Below are positions 27,169-36,982 of a stretch of DNA of 51,124 nucleotides, piece by piece. Made by a program: the position numbers and the translations under genes. The DNA lies in the NCBI GenBank assembly GCA_947455645.1, contig CANGPA010000009.1:1-51124 (forward strand), in the 5' to 3' direction. The notes beneath the pieces are model-generated. The model saw only the letters and a list, made by a program, of their open reading frames with translations, made no database searches and was not told the DNA's origin. The number at the start of each line of letters is the position of its first letter. The first letter of the stretch is position 1. The DNA comes from Hyphomicrobiales bacterium. GTDB lineage: Bacteria; Pseudomonadota; Alphaproteobacteria; Rhizobiales; Beijerinckiaceae.

Positions 27169-28608
27169 GTGACACGCCCGGCATCAGTCGCCCCTCAAAT
27201 CCATGTTTCCACACGCGGCGAAGCGCCGGCTTTGGGCTTTTCCGATGCCCTGCTTGCAGGCCTTGCGCGTGATGGCGGTCTTTACTGGCCGCAAGCCTTC
27301 CCCACGATGAGCCACGCCGAGATCGAAAGCCTTGCAGGCTTGCCCTATGCCGACATCGCCAAGCGGATCATCGCCCCCTTTGCCGATGACATCGCGCCCG
27401 AAGCGCTCGGTGCCATGATCGACGAGGCCTATGCCACATTCCGTCATCCATCCGTTTGCCCGCTGGTTGAAATCGATACGAATCTCTTTGTGCTCGAACT
27501 CTTTCGCGGCCCCACACTCGCCTTCAAAGATGTGGCGATGCAATTGCTCGGCCGCTTGATGGATCATGTGCTCGCCTTGCGTGGGGAGCGCGCCACGATT
27601 GTGGGCGCAACCTCGGGGGATACGGGCGGCGCCGCAATCGATGCGTTCAAAGGCTTGAGCCGTGTCGATATGGTGATCCTGTTTCCGAACGGCCGCGTCA
27701 GCGATGTGCAACGCCGTCAAATGACAACGGTTGAGGCCGACAATATCCATGCGGTGGCGGTGGATGGAACTTTTGATGATTGTCAGGCGCTTGTAAAAGC
27801 CATGTTTAATCATCATGCCTTTCGTGATCGCCTCAAACTCTCCGGCGTCAATTCGATCAATTGGGCACGCATCGTTGCGCAGATTGTTTATTATTTTTCG
27901 TCCGCCGTCTCGCTCGGCGCCCCCAATCGTAAAATCTCTTACGCGGTACCCACCGGAAATTTCGGTGATGTGCTTGCGGGCTTTGTTGCCAAACGCATGG
28001 GCCTTCCCGTTGGCCACTTGTCAGTGGCCACCAATGAGAATGACATTCTCGCCCGAGCACTCAAAACCGGACGCTATGAAATGTCGGGTGTGGTGGCGAC
28101 AACATCACCGTCGATGGACATTCAAATCTCGTCGAATTTCGAGCGCCTTCTCTATGAAACTGCAGGCCGCGACTCAGGCGTGATCCGCGGGCTGATGGCT
28201 AATCTCGCACAGTCAAAAAATTTCACGATTCCGCCGCAAGCGCTCGCCTCCATAAGGCAAGATTTCACCGCACTGCGTGCCGACGCAAAAGACGTCGATG
28301 ATGAAATGAAATCGACATGGCAACGCGCGTCCTATTTGCTTGATCCGCATACCGCGATTGGGGTTAAGGCCGCGCGCGCTTTGTTGAAACAAGATCGTGC
28401 AACGCCGGTCGTGGCGCTGGGCACCGCGCATCCGGCAAAATTCCCCGATGCTGTGAAAGCAGCAACGGGTGTGCATCCGGAGCTTCCGGCACATCTGTCG
28501 GATTTGATGAGCCGGAAAGAACGCATGACGCATTTGGCCAATGATCAAACGGTGATTGAACGCTTTATCGCGGATCATACCCGCGCCGGTCGGGAGACCC
28601 GCGCGTGA
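27169..28608 (+). CDS. thrC: Threonine synthase
   Basis: ThrC makes threonine from O-phosphohomoserine with PLP. The 479 aa protein is of the long bacterial/fungal type. It has ISTRG-like HVSTRGEAPALGFSDALLAGLARDGGLYWP at the start and the PLP Lys in GPTLAFKDVAMQLLG. The phosphate-binding segment is ATSGDTGGAAIDAFKG, and VPTGNFGDVLAGFVAKRMG follows. The start is a GTG at 27169. The last four bases overlap the next gene (GTGA). The partner homoserine kinase gene is at 50.0 kb, not here. The surf1-thrC-M16 protease order is common in Hyphomicrobiales. Confidence 0.97.
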   Translation: MTRPASVAPQIHVSTRGEAPALGFSDALLAGLARDGGLYWPQAFPTMSHAEIESLAGLPYADIAKRIIAPFADDIAPEALGAMIDEAYATFRHPSVCPLVEIDTNLFVLELFRGPTLAFKDVAMQLLGRLMDHVLALRGERATIVGATSGDTGGAAIDAFKGLSRVDMVILFPNGRVSDVQRRQMTTVEADNIHAVAVDGTFDDCQALVKAMFNHHAFRDRLKLSGVNSINWARIVAQIVYYFSSAVSLGAPNRKISYAVPTGNFGDVLAGFVAKRMGLPVGHLSVATNENDILARALKTGRYEMSGVVATTSPSMDIQISSNFERLLYETAGRDSGVIRGLMANLAQSKNFTIPPQALASIRQDFTALRADAKDVDDEMKSTWQRASYLLDPHTAIGVKAARALLKQDRATPVVALGTAHPAKFPDAVKAATGVHPELPAHLSDLMSRKERMTHLANDQTVIERFIADHTRAGRETRA

Positions 28609-29903
28609 GCGCCGACGACCGCATCGAAGCGGTCAAAGTCACGACTCTGCCCAATGGTCTGCGCGTCGTCAGCGAAAATATGCCCGGCCTTGCCACGATG
28701 GCGATTGGTGTCTGGAGTGGCGCAGGCTCACGTCACGAGCGGGCCGAAGAACAAGGCCTCGCGCATCTTCTCGAACATATGGCCTTCAAAGGCACCTCGC
28801 GCCGCAACGCACTTCAAATTGCTGAGGAGATTGAAGCGGTCGGCGGCGAAGTGAATGCCGAAACCAATACCGAATACACCGCTTATTATGCGCGCACACT
28901 CAGAGGCGACATGCCGCTCGCGGTTGATATTCTCTCCGACATTCTCTCCGACCCTCTTTATGACAGCGCGGAACTCAAGCGCGAAAAAGAAGTGATCTTG
29001 CAAGAGATCGGCGCCTATGAAGACACGCCCGATGAAGTTGTCTTCGATATGGTGATGGAAACCGCTTTTGCCGGTGCGCCGATTGGGCGACGGATTTTGG
29101 GCACGCCCAAAACCGTGCGTGCGCAAAACCCCGCATCCATGCGCGCCTTTATGGATCGCACCTATCGCACGCCCTCCATGGTCGTTTCTGCCGCCGGTGC
29201 GATTGATCATGACAATCTCATCAACGAAGTGGGCAATCGCTTCGCACGCTTTGGCCAGAGCGAAGCGGCAGCGCCCGAAGCTGCAAATTATACGGGCGGT
29301 GACGAACGCCGCACACGCAAACTTGAACAAGCGCATGTTGTGTTCGGATTCAACGCGATGTCATGGCGTGATCCGGATCATTACGCGATGCATGTGTTTT
29401 CTAATCTTCTTGGTGGAGGCATGTCCTCGCGCCTCTTTCAAGAAGTGCGCGAGAAACGCGGGCTTTGCTACGAAATCTATTCCTTCTTCTCGCCCTTCTC
29501 TGACTCCGGTTTCTTTGCCGTTTATGGCGGCACGGGCGAAGCGCATTTGCAAGATTACGCCCCGCTTGTTTTGGATACGCTGACTGAGGCCACCAAAAGC
29601 GTCACAGAAGCGGAAGTCGCGCGCGCCAAAGCGCAAATGAAAATGTCGCTTCTGACAGCGCTTGAATCACCCGGTCGTCGCGCTGAACAAATGGCGCGTC
29701 ACATGCTCGCTTATGGTCGCGTTCTGCCCCGCCAAGAACTTGTGACGATGATCGATGCGATCACAGTGGCCGATGTGCGCCGCGCCGGTGCGAGTTTACT
29801 CAACGCACCGCCGACACTCGCCGCCATCGGCCCGATCAAACCCTTGATCGATGCACATGCCATGGCCGCCCTGATCGGCGCGCCACCGCCGCCCGCGCGT
29901 TAG
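28605..29903 (+). CDS. M16 family zinc peptidase (processing-peptidase-like)
   Basis: This 432 aa protein is an M16B metallopeptidase related to the mitochondrial processing peptidase beta subunit. The inverted zinc motif HLLEHMAFKG (HxxEH) lies near residue 52, with the distant zinc Glu in EEIEAVGGEVNAETNTEYTAYYA. The second domain includes LLGGGMSSRLFQEVREKRGLCYEIYSF, the Gly-rich and Arg/Tyr motif of active subunits. No signal peptide is evident, so it is probably cytoplasmic. The GTG start overlaps the thrC stop. Its natural substrate is unknown. Confidence 0.94.
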   Translation: MSADDRIEAVKVTTLPNGLRVVSENMPGLATMAIGVWSGAGSRHERAEEQGLAHLLEHMAFKGTSRRNALQIAEEIEAVGGEVNAETNTEYTAYYARTLRGDMPLAVDILSDILSDPLYDSAELKREKEVILQEIGAYEDTPDEVVFDMVMETAFAGAPIGRRILGTPKTVRAQNPASMRAFMDRTYRTPSMVVSAAGAIDHDNLINEVGNRFARFGQSEAAAPEAANYTGGDERRTRKLEQAHVVFGFNAMSWRDPDHYAMHVFSNLLGGGMSSRLFQEVREKRGLCYEIYSFFSPFSDSGFFAVYGGTGEAHLQDYAPLVLDTLTEATKSVTEAEVARAKAQMKMSLLTALESPGRRAEQMARHMLAYGRVLPRQELVTMIDAITVADVRRAGASLLNAPPTLAAIGPIKPLIDAHAMAALIGAPPPPAR

Positions 29904-29914
29904 GATCCGCACCC

Positions 29915-30493
29915 ATGGGGTTCTTTGGACGAACCGATCGGGCCCGCGCTGTCGCACCGCTTCGAGAAGGCGGCCTCCTCATCCGCCTGCCGGTGATGGA
30001 TGATTTCCCCGTTTGGTCGAAATTGCGCGCCGAGAGCCGCAGTTTTTTAACACCGTGGGAACCGCAGTGGCGGGAGGACGATCTAACGCGCACCGCGTTT
30101 CGGATGCGCTATTTCAATCCGGACGATGCCGATGTCCTCTACCCCTTCTTCATTTGTGATGCGGCCACGGGCGCGCTGTTAGGCGGGATCAGTTTCGGCC
30201 ATATCCGGCGCGGCGTCTCGCATTCGAGCATGATGGGCTATTGGATGGGTGCGCCCTATGCGGGTAAGGGCATCATGACGCGGGCCGTGCCGATTGCCCT
30301 CAAATTGGCCTTCGGTCCGGTGGGCTTACGCCGTATTGAGGCGGGTTGCGTGCCGCGCAATGAGGCCTCGATTCGCGTTTTGGAGGCCAACGGCTTCCAG
30401 CGCGAGGGCTATGCGCGGCAATATCTGTGCATCAATGGCGTTTGGGAAGATCACGTCATTTATGCCCGGCTCAAATCCGATCCCGCAGTCTAG
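29915..30493 (+). CDS. GNAT family N-acetyltransferase, RimJ/RimL type
   Basis: This 192 aa acetyltransferase resembles RimJ, which acetylates ribosomal protein N-termini. The acetyl-CoA-binding region is visible as MMGYWMGAPYAGKGIMTRAVPIALKLAFGPVGLRRIEAGCVPRNEASIRVLEANGFQREGY, broken here only by normal loops. FLTPWEPQW near residue 45 is typical of the RimJ group. AGGA lies before the ATG at 29915, 11 bases after the peptidase stop. The target protein cannot be deduced from sequence. Confidence 0.92.
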   Translation: MGFFGRTDRARAVAPLREGGLLIRLPVMDDFPVWSKLRAESRSFLTPWEPQWREDDLTRTAFRMRYFNPDDADVLYPFFICDAATGALLGGISFGHIRRGVSHSSMMGYWMGAPYAGKGIMTRAVPIALKLAFGPVGLRRIEAGCVPRNEASIRVLEANGFQREGYARQYLCINGVWEDHVIYARLKSDPAV

Positions 30494-30603
30494 GCTGCAC
30501 ATCCGGCTTGCCCCGCACCGTCTTGCCCCATCCCGTCCCTTTTGGTTTACCTGACACCCCCCCTTGCGATAGGGTGCCGCCTCACGTCGGGAGCCTTTGG
30601 ATT

Positions 30604-33483
30604 TTGACCCTCCGCACCCTTTTGCAAAGCCTGATCCTGAGTGGTGCGGCCCTTGTCTTCGCGGCGCTCGTTTGCGCTCGGCCGGCCTATGCGATCGACG
30701 TCGTCGTGATTCAGGCCGAATCCGCCGCGATCGACCTTCTGCCGAGCATTGATCCGCATCGCTCGAGCGGCGACGAGATTCAGATTACAACGGCCCCTAG
30801 CGCCGACGGAATCGTCCGCCGCATCGCGGTCAAAGCGAAAGCCGTGGGCGGCCAGCCCGACTGGATCGTGTTCGCATTGCGTAACGACTCGGGCGCAACG
30901 ATGACCCGCTGGCTCGTTGCCCCCCACCAGCATCTCGTCGGCTCCGGCGTGATCTGGCCCGATCTCGGTGCGACCCGCCTCGTCAATGTCACCGCGAGCC
31001 AAGGCGCCAATCCCGAGCGTCTGCCCAATCCCGAAGCCGATATTTTTCAGCTCCAGCTTGAACCCGGCACCGCGATCACCTTTGTTGCGGAATTGGCCAA
31101 TCCGAGCCTGCCGGAACTCACGCTCTGGTCGCCCGATGCCTATAAGGACAAGGCCAATGGCCTGACTTTTTATCGCGGCATCATCACCGGCATCATTGGC
31201 TTGCTCGCCCTGTTTTTAACAGTGCTCACTTTGATCCGCGGTACGATTATTTTTCCGGCGGCAGCGTTGCTTGCGTGGGCGGTTGCCGCTTATGCCGCGG
31301 TTGATTTCGGTCTGTTTGGCCTTCTGCTATCGACCACGGCCGAAGGCGAGCGCATTTATCGCGCGGGCGCGGAAGCGGTGCTTGCAACCACGCTTCTGGT
31401 GTTTCTGCTCGCTTATCTCGATCTCAACCGCTTGCGCGTTCATGTCAGCCAGATCGTCACACTCTGGCTTGTGTTTTTAGGCAGCATGATCGCCGTCACC
31501 ATTATTGATCCGGCGGTGGCATCGGGCCTTGCCCGTCTATCGATTGCCTTCGTGGCCGTCATTGGGTTGTTGCTCATTGTTTATCTCGCAACCCATGGGC
31601 AAGCACGCGCCATCTTGCTGATCCCGACATGGATCATCCTGTTTGCATGGGTGACGGCTGCCGGTTTCACACTCATGGGACGCGTCACCGGTGATCTTGC
31701 CCCACAATCGCTCATCGGCGGTCTGGTTCTGATCATTTTGTTGATCGGATTCACCGTCACGCAACACGCTTTTTCAGGATCCAATCTTGCGGGTGCCGAA
31801 TTGGCCGATGCGTCGCGCAAAGCCTTGGCACTCACCGGCGCAGGGGACATTATTTTCGATTGGGATTTGGCGCGTGATCACATCCGCGTGGGCGCAGAAG
31901 CCGAAGCGGTGCTGGGCTATTCCACCGGACGCCTTGCCGGCACGCCGGGTGATTTTCTCGATTATCTGCACCCGGCAGATCGCGATACATTTTCAACCTC
32001 CGTGGATCGCGTCTGTCATGAGCGCCGCGGCCGCTTGTCGACCGATCTGCGTTTGCGTGCGGATGACGGACATTATCACTGGTTCCGTCTGCGCGCGCGT
32101 CCTGTGGTGAGCGAAGATGGCATCGTGCTGCGGTTGATGGGCACGCTCTCCGACATCACCGATTCCCGTTTGACCGAAGAACGGCTTCTGCATGATGCAA
32201 TCCATGACAGTCTGACCGGCTTGCCCAATCGTCGCCTGTTGATTGACCGCATCGATTTGATGCTGGATTTGATGCGCGCGGGTGAACCCTTGCGTCCCAC
32301 CGTTGTCACAATCGACATTGATCGTTTCCGCGAAACCAATGAAGCGCTCGGTTTGAGCGGCGGCGATGCGCTCTTGCTCGCCGTCACGCGACGCCTCCTG
32401 CGCCTCGTGCAGCCGCAAGACGGGCTTGCGCGCATTGGGGGAGATCGCTTTGCGATTTTGCTGCTCTCCGAACGCGACCCCGCACCGATCACAGCCCTTG
32501 TCGATCACATTCGAAAAAATCTCGCGACTCCGATTACAGTGGGTGATCGCGAAGCCTCGTTCACCGTCTCCATCGGCATTGCCCTACCCGATCAACGCGC
32601 CGAAACCAGCGCCGATCTCTTGTTACGCAATGCCGAAATCGCCGTTGCCCACGCCAAGAAAATGGGTGGTGACCGCATTGACGTGTTCCGCCCTACAATG
32701 CGCGCGCAATCGAGCGAACGTCTCGCGCTTGAAATCGATTTGCGCACCGCGATTGCGCGTGAGCAGATCATCGTTTCATGGCGCCCTATTGTTCGGCTGA
32801 CCGATCGTTCGATCGCTGGTTTTGAAGCCGTGCCCGTCTGGATTCATCCAGATCACGGCATTATCGGCCAAGATGAATTCATGGAACTCGCCGAAACCGC
32901 CGAGCTTGTGAATGTTCTGTCTAATTTTATTTTGGAGCGCACACTCGTTGAACTGAGCACATGGCAAAAACTGCTCGAAACTGATCCGCCTTTCTACGCC
33001 ACACTGCCTGTCAGCGCGCCCACACTTGAGCGGCCTGAATTTGTGCGTGATGTGAAAGCCGCTTTGGGTCGTGCACCGGTGCCGCGCGCCACTTTGCGCG
33101 TGGAAGTGTCAGAGCGCTATCTGATGGATCATCCCGAACATGCCGTGCATGTGTTGAATGGTCTTGCCGATATTGGCGCAGGCATTGCGATTGGCGATTT
33201 CGGCCATGGCTATTCGTCATTGGGCTATCTCGAACGCTTCCCCTTCGAGGCCATCCGCCTCTCGCGCAGCGTCACGCGGCCTGATCCGTCCGGCGTGCGT
33301 CCCGCCATTCTGCGTTCCGTCGTCAGTTTGGCACAGGATCTCGATGTGGATTTGATCGCCGACGGTCTCGAAACCGAATCGGACGCCATCCAATTCGCGC
33401 AACTCGGCTTTGGATTGGGACAGGGCGCCACATTTGGCCCCGCGCTCACCGCACAAGACACCCGCAAATTGATCAAGGGATAA
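30604..33483 (+). CDS. 7TM sensor with PAS and degenerate GGDEF and EAL domains
   Basis: This is a large membrane signalling protein, 959 aa from the proposed TTG start. The TTG at 30604 is preceded by GGGAG ten bases upstream and opens a clean signal peptide (to about PAYA, residue 29). Reading upstream would overlap the GNAT gene with no family-like sequence. A periplasmic 7TMR-DISM-like sensor domain (about 30-190), seven membrane helices (about 191-389) and a PAS domain (about 399-523) lead to GGDEF (about 529-696) and EAL (about 713-953) domains. The GGDEF motif reads GGDRF (near 612-616) and EAL reads EAV (near 741). DDFG is GDFG (near 864) and the NLS region is altered. Catalysis is doubtful, so it may sense c-di-GMP or act as a scaffold. 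Confidence 0.9.
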   Translation: MTLRTLLQSLILSGAALVFAALVCARPAYAIDVVVIQAESAAIDLLPSIDPHRSSGDEIQITTAPSADGIVRRIAVKAKAVGGQPDWIVFALRNDSGATMTRWLVAPHQHLVGSGVIWPDLGATRLVNVTASQGANPERLPNPEADIFQLQLEPGTAITFVAELANPSLPELTLWSPDAYKDKANGLTFYRGIITGIIGLLALFLTVLTLIRGTIIFPAAALLAWAVAAYAAVDFGLFGLLLSTTAEGERIYRAGAEAVLATTLLVFLLAYLDLNRLRVHVSQIVTLWLVFLGSMIAVTIIDPAVASGLARLSIAFVAVIGLLLIVYLATHGQARAILLIPTWIILFAWVTAAGFTLMGRVTGDLAPQSLIGGLVLIILLIGFTVTQHAFSGSNLAGAELADASRKALALTGAGDIIFDWDLARDHIRVGAEAEAVLGYSTGRLAGTPGDFLDYLHPADRDTFSTSVDRVCHERRGRLSTDLRLRADDGHYHWFRLRARPVVSEDGIVLRLMGTLSDITDSRLTEERLLHDAIHDSLTGLPNRRLLIDRIDLMLDLMRAGEPLRPTVVTIDIDRFRETNEALGLSGGDALLLAVTRRLLRLVQPQDGLARIGGDRFAILLLSERDPAPITALVDHIRKNLATPITVGDREASFTVSIGIALPDQRAETSADLLLRNAEIAVAHAKKMGGDRIDVFRPTMRAQSSERLALEIDLRTAIAREQIIVSWRPIVRLTDRSIAGFEAVPVWIHPDHGIIGQDEFMELAETAELVNVLSNFILERTLVELSTWQKLLETDPPFYATLPVSAPTLERPEFVRDVKAALGRAPVPRATLRVEVSERYLMDHPEHAVHVLNGLADIGAGIAIGDFGHGYSSLGYLERFPFEAIRLSRSVTRPDPSGVRPAILRSVVSLAQDLDVDLIADGLETESDAIQFAQLGFGLGQGATFGPALTAQDTRKLIKG

Positions 33484-33540
33484 TCTGATCCGAATTAAAA
33501 TGGATCAGAGAATAAACGGCTCAGAGAAAACGCAACGATG

Positions 33541-34134
33541 TTACGCGTGGCCGGGTACCGCTGAAAGCATCGCCGGATCAACACCGATCAAAGACAAAGC
33601 GCGCGCGTATTTTGTCTCGTGATCGCGATCAAACAAAATATCGTGTCGGGCCGGACATAAAATCCAGCCATTATCCTGCATTTCCATTTCAAGCTGGCCG
33701 GGACTCCATCCCGCATAACCGAGCGCGAACATCGCTTCCTCAGGCCCTTCACCGCGCGCAATCGCCTGCAAAATTTCGATATTGGCAGAGAGCCGGATTT
33801 CACCATTCACCGCCACCGATCCGAAATCGCGCTTGGGGTCCGCCGCATGCAAAACAAAGCCGCGCGAAGTCTCCACCGGCCCGCCATGCAACACATCCAT
33901 ATTGCGGACATTTTGCGGCGCATGGATCGCACCACCCTCCGGCAGAAGTTTCAACTGCGCCAGCAAATCCGCGAAGACGAGATCATCGGCAGGCTTATTG
34001 ACGACGATCCCCATCGCGCCCTCATCCGAATGCGCGCAGACATACACAACCGACCGCGCGAAACGATCATCACCAATGCCCGGAGAGGCAACCAGCAATT
34101 GGCCATTGAGCAAAAAAGGCGCGTCGTCATCCAT
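33541..34134 (-). CDS. YqgE/AlgH family protein (DUF179)
   Basis: A 197 aa protein of the UPF0301/YqgE family. It has LLVASPGIGDDRFARSVVYVCAHSDEGAMGIVVNKP near the N-terminus, VLHGGPVETSRGFVLH in the middle and ALGYAGWSPGQLEMEMQDNGWI near the C-terminus, all family hallmarks. The family's molecular role is unresolved; Pseudomonas AlgH was linked to regulation of alginate. I chose the ATG at 34134, 8-10 bases after GGAGAG; a TTG two codons upstream is also readable. It converges with the GGDEF/EAL gene across 57 bases and diverges from the DsbD-like gene. Confidence 0.93.
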   Translation of the reverse strand: MDDDAPFLLNGQLLVASPGIGDDRFARSVVYVCAHSDEGAMGIVVNKPADDLVFADLLAQLKLLPEGGAIHAPQNVRNMDVLHGGPVETSRGFVLHAADPKRDFGSVAVNGEIRLSANIEILQAIARGEGPEEAMFALGYAGWSPGQLEMEMQDNGWILCPARHDILFDRDHETKYARALSLIGVDPAMLSAVPGHA

Positions 34135-34240
34135 CGGCAAAACTCTCCGTGAGACTCAAGTGTAACCCCGCATCGGCATTTGCGGAAGAGATCAGATCAC
34201 ACCACTGGCAAATGAATGATGAACGGCTTAAGGAGGGATC

Positions 34241-35089
34241 ATGGCTTTTATGCGTATGTCCCGTCGCGGCATTTCGATTTTCGGCTTGAGTAGACAAGCG
34301 CCGATGATACCGCTGATCTTGACGCTGCTTTTGATTCAGAATGCACCATTGCGCGCGGAACCCTCCGCCGCAGTGGCCTTGCTCGATGGCGGCGCAGAGG
34401 CACAAACCCATAGCGCGGGTGTCGAGATCACCCTGTCAGGCCAAACCAAAACCTATTGGCGCATGCCGGGCGATTCCGGTCTGCCCCCTGTGTTTGACTG
34501 GTCCGCATCCGAGAATGTCGCACGCGTCGCTGTGGAATGGCCCAGACCTGAGCGGATTGCCGATCCGTCAGGCACGATTTTGGGCTATCATACCCGCGTC
34601 ATTTTTCCGCTGCGTGTCACGACAAGCGATGCCGCAAAGCCGATGACGCTTCGTCTCAAACTTGATTTTGCAATCTGCGAAGACCTCTGCGTGCCGGTCT
34701 CGGCCAATGCGGCAGTCAAACTCGGCGCGGGTCCGGCGCGCGCAGCCATCGACGCCTTTCGTGCCCGTGTGCCGCAAGCGGGAACCCTCGGTCAGGGTCC
34801 CGATCCACGCCTCGTAGCCATCGGTCCCGACCCCGCCCGCGCTGATGCCCTCATCGTCACCACCGGCGCGCCGGTTGATGATCTCATTCTGGAGGGACCG
34901 AAGGGCTGGTATTTTGGCGATGCCAGCCGGATCGGCGGCACAGATGCCGCCCCCATTTTTCGGGTTCTGGCGCTGGAAAAGCCAACCAAGGGCCGTTTTG
35001 CCGGGCTTACGCTCACGCTGACCTTGCTCGGCCCCACCTCAGCCACCGAAACCACGCTGACGCTCGACGCCGACGGTGCGATCCGCTAA
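34241..35089 (+). CDS. Secreted DsbD-N-domain-like protein
   Basis: This 282 aa exported protein has a hydrophobic signal segment (PMIPLILTLLLIQNAPLRA) and an immunoglobulin-like domain similar to the N-terminal domain of the thiol-disulfide reductase DsbD. Features are TYWRMPGDSGLPPVFDWS, YHTRVIFPLRV, and the redox-like motif FAICEDLCVP (C146 and C150). The membrane and thioredoxin domains of full DsbD are absent. It may be a stand-alone periplasmic redox partner. Its real function is unknown. A strong AAGGAGG precedes the ATG. It lies upstream of a peroxiredoxin gene, which fits an antioxidant or thiol theme. Confidence 0.82.
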   Translation: MAFMRMSRRGISIFGLSRQAPMIPLILTLLLIQNAPLRAEPSAAVALLDGGAEAQTHSAGVEITLSGQTKTYWRMPGDSGLPPVFDWSASENVARVAVEWPRPERIADPSGTILGYHTRVIFPLRVTTSDAAKPMTLRLKLDFAICEDLCVPVSANAAVKLGAGPARAAIDAFRARVPQAGTLGQGPDPRLVAIGPDPARADALIVTTGAPVDDLILEGPKGWYFGDASRIGGTDAAPIFRVLALEKPTKGRFAGLTLTLTLLGPTSATETTLTLDADGAIR

Positions 35090-35159
35090 CCCGTCAGCAC
35101 GTATACGACTCACGGCACGTCGTCGCCTTCCGTTCAACAAAACCCCAAGGACCTCCCTT

Positions 35160-35645
35160 ATGACCATCACAACCGGCCAGAGCCTTCCCGAAGTCACCTT
35201 CCGCGTTCCCACAGCGGATGCGCCTTCCGCGCGCACGACAACGCAGACTTTCAAAGGTCGTCGCGTGGTGCTCTTTGCCGTTCCCGGCGCCTTCACGCCC
35301 ACCTGCCAGAACAATCATTTGCCCGGCTATCTGAAATTCCGTGATCAGTTTCTCGCCAAGGGCATTGATGAAATCGTCGTCGTGTCGGTCAATGATGTGC
35401 ATGTGATGAAAGCATGGGCAAAGGCCAATGACGCGATGGATAAGATCGCATTCTTGGCCGATGGCAGCGCAGAATTCACAAAAGCCGTTGGCCTTGTGCT
35501 CGATGCCACCGCAGGCGGCATGGGCGTTCGCTCTTTGCGCTACTCGATGTTGGTCGAAGACGGCGTTGTAAAAATTCTCAATGTCGAAGCCAACCCCGGC
35601 GAGGCTGATACTTCGGGCGCTGCGGCACTGCTCGCGCAACTTTAA
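35160..35645 (+). CDS. Peroxiredoxin (Prx5 / AhpE-like family)
   Basis: This thiol peroxidase (161 aa) is of the Prx5/hybrid-redoxin class. The peroxidatic Cys lies in [16 protein letters not shown] (about residue 48). [31 protein letters not shown] and [15 protein letters not shown] are family hallmarks. The ATG at 35160 has AAGGA upstream; an in-frame reading from 35076 would overlap the DsbD-like gene. No second Cys is obvious in the C-terminal half, so it is probably a 1-Cys type needing glutathione/glutaredoxin or another external thiol. The 70-base gap to the upstream gene suggests cotranscription. Confidence 0.93.
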   Translation: MTITTGQSLPEVTFRVPTADAPSARTTTQTFKGRRVVLFAVPGAFTPTCQNNHLPGYLKFRDQFLAKGIDEIVVVSVNDVHVMKAWAKANDAMDKIAFLADGSAEFTKAVGLVLDATAGGMGVRSLRYSMLVEDGVVKILNVEANPGEADTSGAAALLAQL

Positions 35646-35665
35646 GTCTAAAGCGATCACGCTTC

Positions 35666-36931
35666 ATGCGGGTGCTTCTCATCGGTTCAGGCGGGCGCGA
35701 ACACGCGCTCGCCCTTAAACTCTCACAAAGCCCGCTTCTGTCGGCGCTCTTGATTGCGCCCGGTAATCCCGGCACCGCGCAATGCGGCACCAATGTCGCA
35801 CTCGCGATCACCCATCACGCTGATGTCATCAGCTTCTGCCAAAGAGAACAAATTGATCTCGTTGTGATCGGGCCCGAAGCGCCTTTGGTTGCTGGCCTCG
35901 TCAATGATCTCGCGCAAGCGGGCATCAAAGCCTTTGGTCCTTCAAAAGCCGCAGCACAACTTGAAGGCTCGAAAGCCTTCACCAAAGAACTCTGTGTCGA
36001 AGCGCATATTCCAACAGCCGCTTTCGCGCGCTTCACGGAGATTGCGCCGGCAAAGGCTTATGTGCGCAGCAAAGGCGCGCCGATTGTAATCAAAGCCGAT
36101 GGGCTTGCGGCAGGCAAAGGTGTTGTTGTCGCGCAATCGATTGCTGAAGCCGAAGACGCGATTGATGCGATCCTTCAAGGCGCACTCGGCTCAGCCGGTG
36201 CAGAGATCGTCATCGAAGACTGTCTGATTGGCGAAGAAGCGTCGTTCTTTGCTTTGGTTGATGGCACACACGCTCTCGCACTCGCGTCCGCGCAAGATCA
36301 TAAGCGCGTCGGCGATGGCGATACCGGCCCCAACACCGGTGGCATGGGCGCTTATTCACCCGCACCCATCGTCAGCGCAGACATCGCAGAACGCGTGATG
36401 GCCGAAATTATTCGGCCCACCGTTGCGACAATGCAAAAGCGCGGTACGCCTTTTCATGGTGTGCTCTTCGCCGGATTGATGATCACAACCGATGGACCAA
36501 AACTGATTGAATACAACACGCGCTTTGGTGATCCCGAATGTGAAGTGCTGATGCCGCGTCTTGAAAGCGATCTTCTGCCTTTGCTGCTGGCAACCATCGA
36601 CGGCACGCTTCAAACGCACTCCCCGCAATGGTCGGCTGATGCCGCGCTCACTGTTGTGATGGCGGCGAAAGGCTATCCCGGCACGCCTGAAAGCGGCACA
36701 CGCATCGCGGGTCTTGAGCGCGCAGAGGCGCTTTCAAACGTCACCGTCTATCACGCAGGCACAGCGCTTGATGATCACAACGCGCTCATTGCCAAAGGCG
36801 GGCGTGTGTTGGCTGTCACCGCACGCGGCCCATCCATCAAAGACGCCCAAAGCCGCGCCTATGAGGGCGTCGCCGCAATCGATTGGCCGAGCGGCTTCTA
36901 CCGCAAAGACATCGGCTGGCGCGCCGTATAA
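35666..36931 (+). CDS. purD: Phosphoribosylamine-glycine ligase (GAR synthetase)
   Basis: PurD joins phosphoribosylamine and glycine with ATP in purine synthesis. The 421 aa protein has the N-terminal [23 protein letters not shown] and an ATP-grasp fold with [29 protein letters not shown] and [21 protein letters not shown] follow. The C-terminal active-site stretch is [20 protein letters not shown], with metal-binding Glu and Asn. It starts 20 bases after the peroxiredoxin stop, without a strong Shine-Dalgarno. The repeat-rich region follows its stop. Confidence 0.97.
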   Translation: MRVLLIGSGGREHALALKLSQSPLLSALLIAPGNPGTAQCGTNVALAITHHADVISFCQREQIDLVVIGPEAPLVAGLVNDLAQAGIKAFGPSKAAAQLEGSKAFTKELCVEAHIPTAAFARFTEIAPAKAYVRSKGAPIVIKADGLAAGKGVVVAQSIAEAEDAIDAILQGALGSAGAEIVIEDCLIGEEASFFALVDGTHALALASAQDHKRVGDGDTGPNTGGMGAYSPAPIVSADIAERVMAEIIRPTVATMQKRGTPFHGVLFAGLMITTDGPKLIEYNTRFGDPECEVLMPRLESDLLPLLLATIDGTLQTHSPQWSADAALTVVMAAKGYPGTPESGTRIAGLERAEALSNVTVYHAGTALDDHNALIAKGGRVLAVTARGPSIKDAQSRAYEGVAAIDWPSGFYRKDIGWRAV

Positions 36932-36982
36932 TCGCGCGGCTTCGCAATGGCGCGTAGCGAGTAGGCAATCGGCAAAAAAACA

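Noticed and set aside
25985-27214. 409-codon minus-strand frame over DUF983 and surf1
   Set aside because: Antisense shadow of two recognised genes; no membrane, catalytic or family pattern.
27184-28017. 277-codon minus-strand frame within thrC
   Set aside because: Antisense to the PLP domain of threonine synthase, with no independent support.
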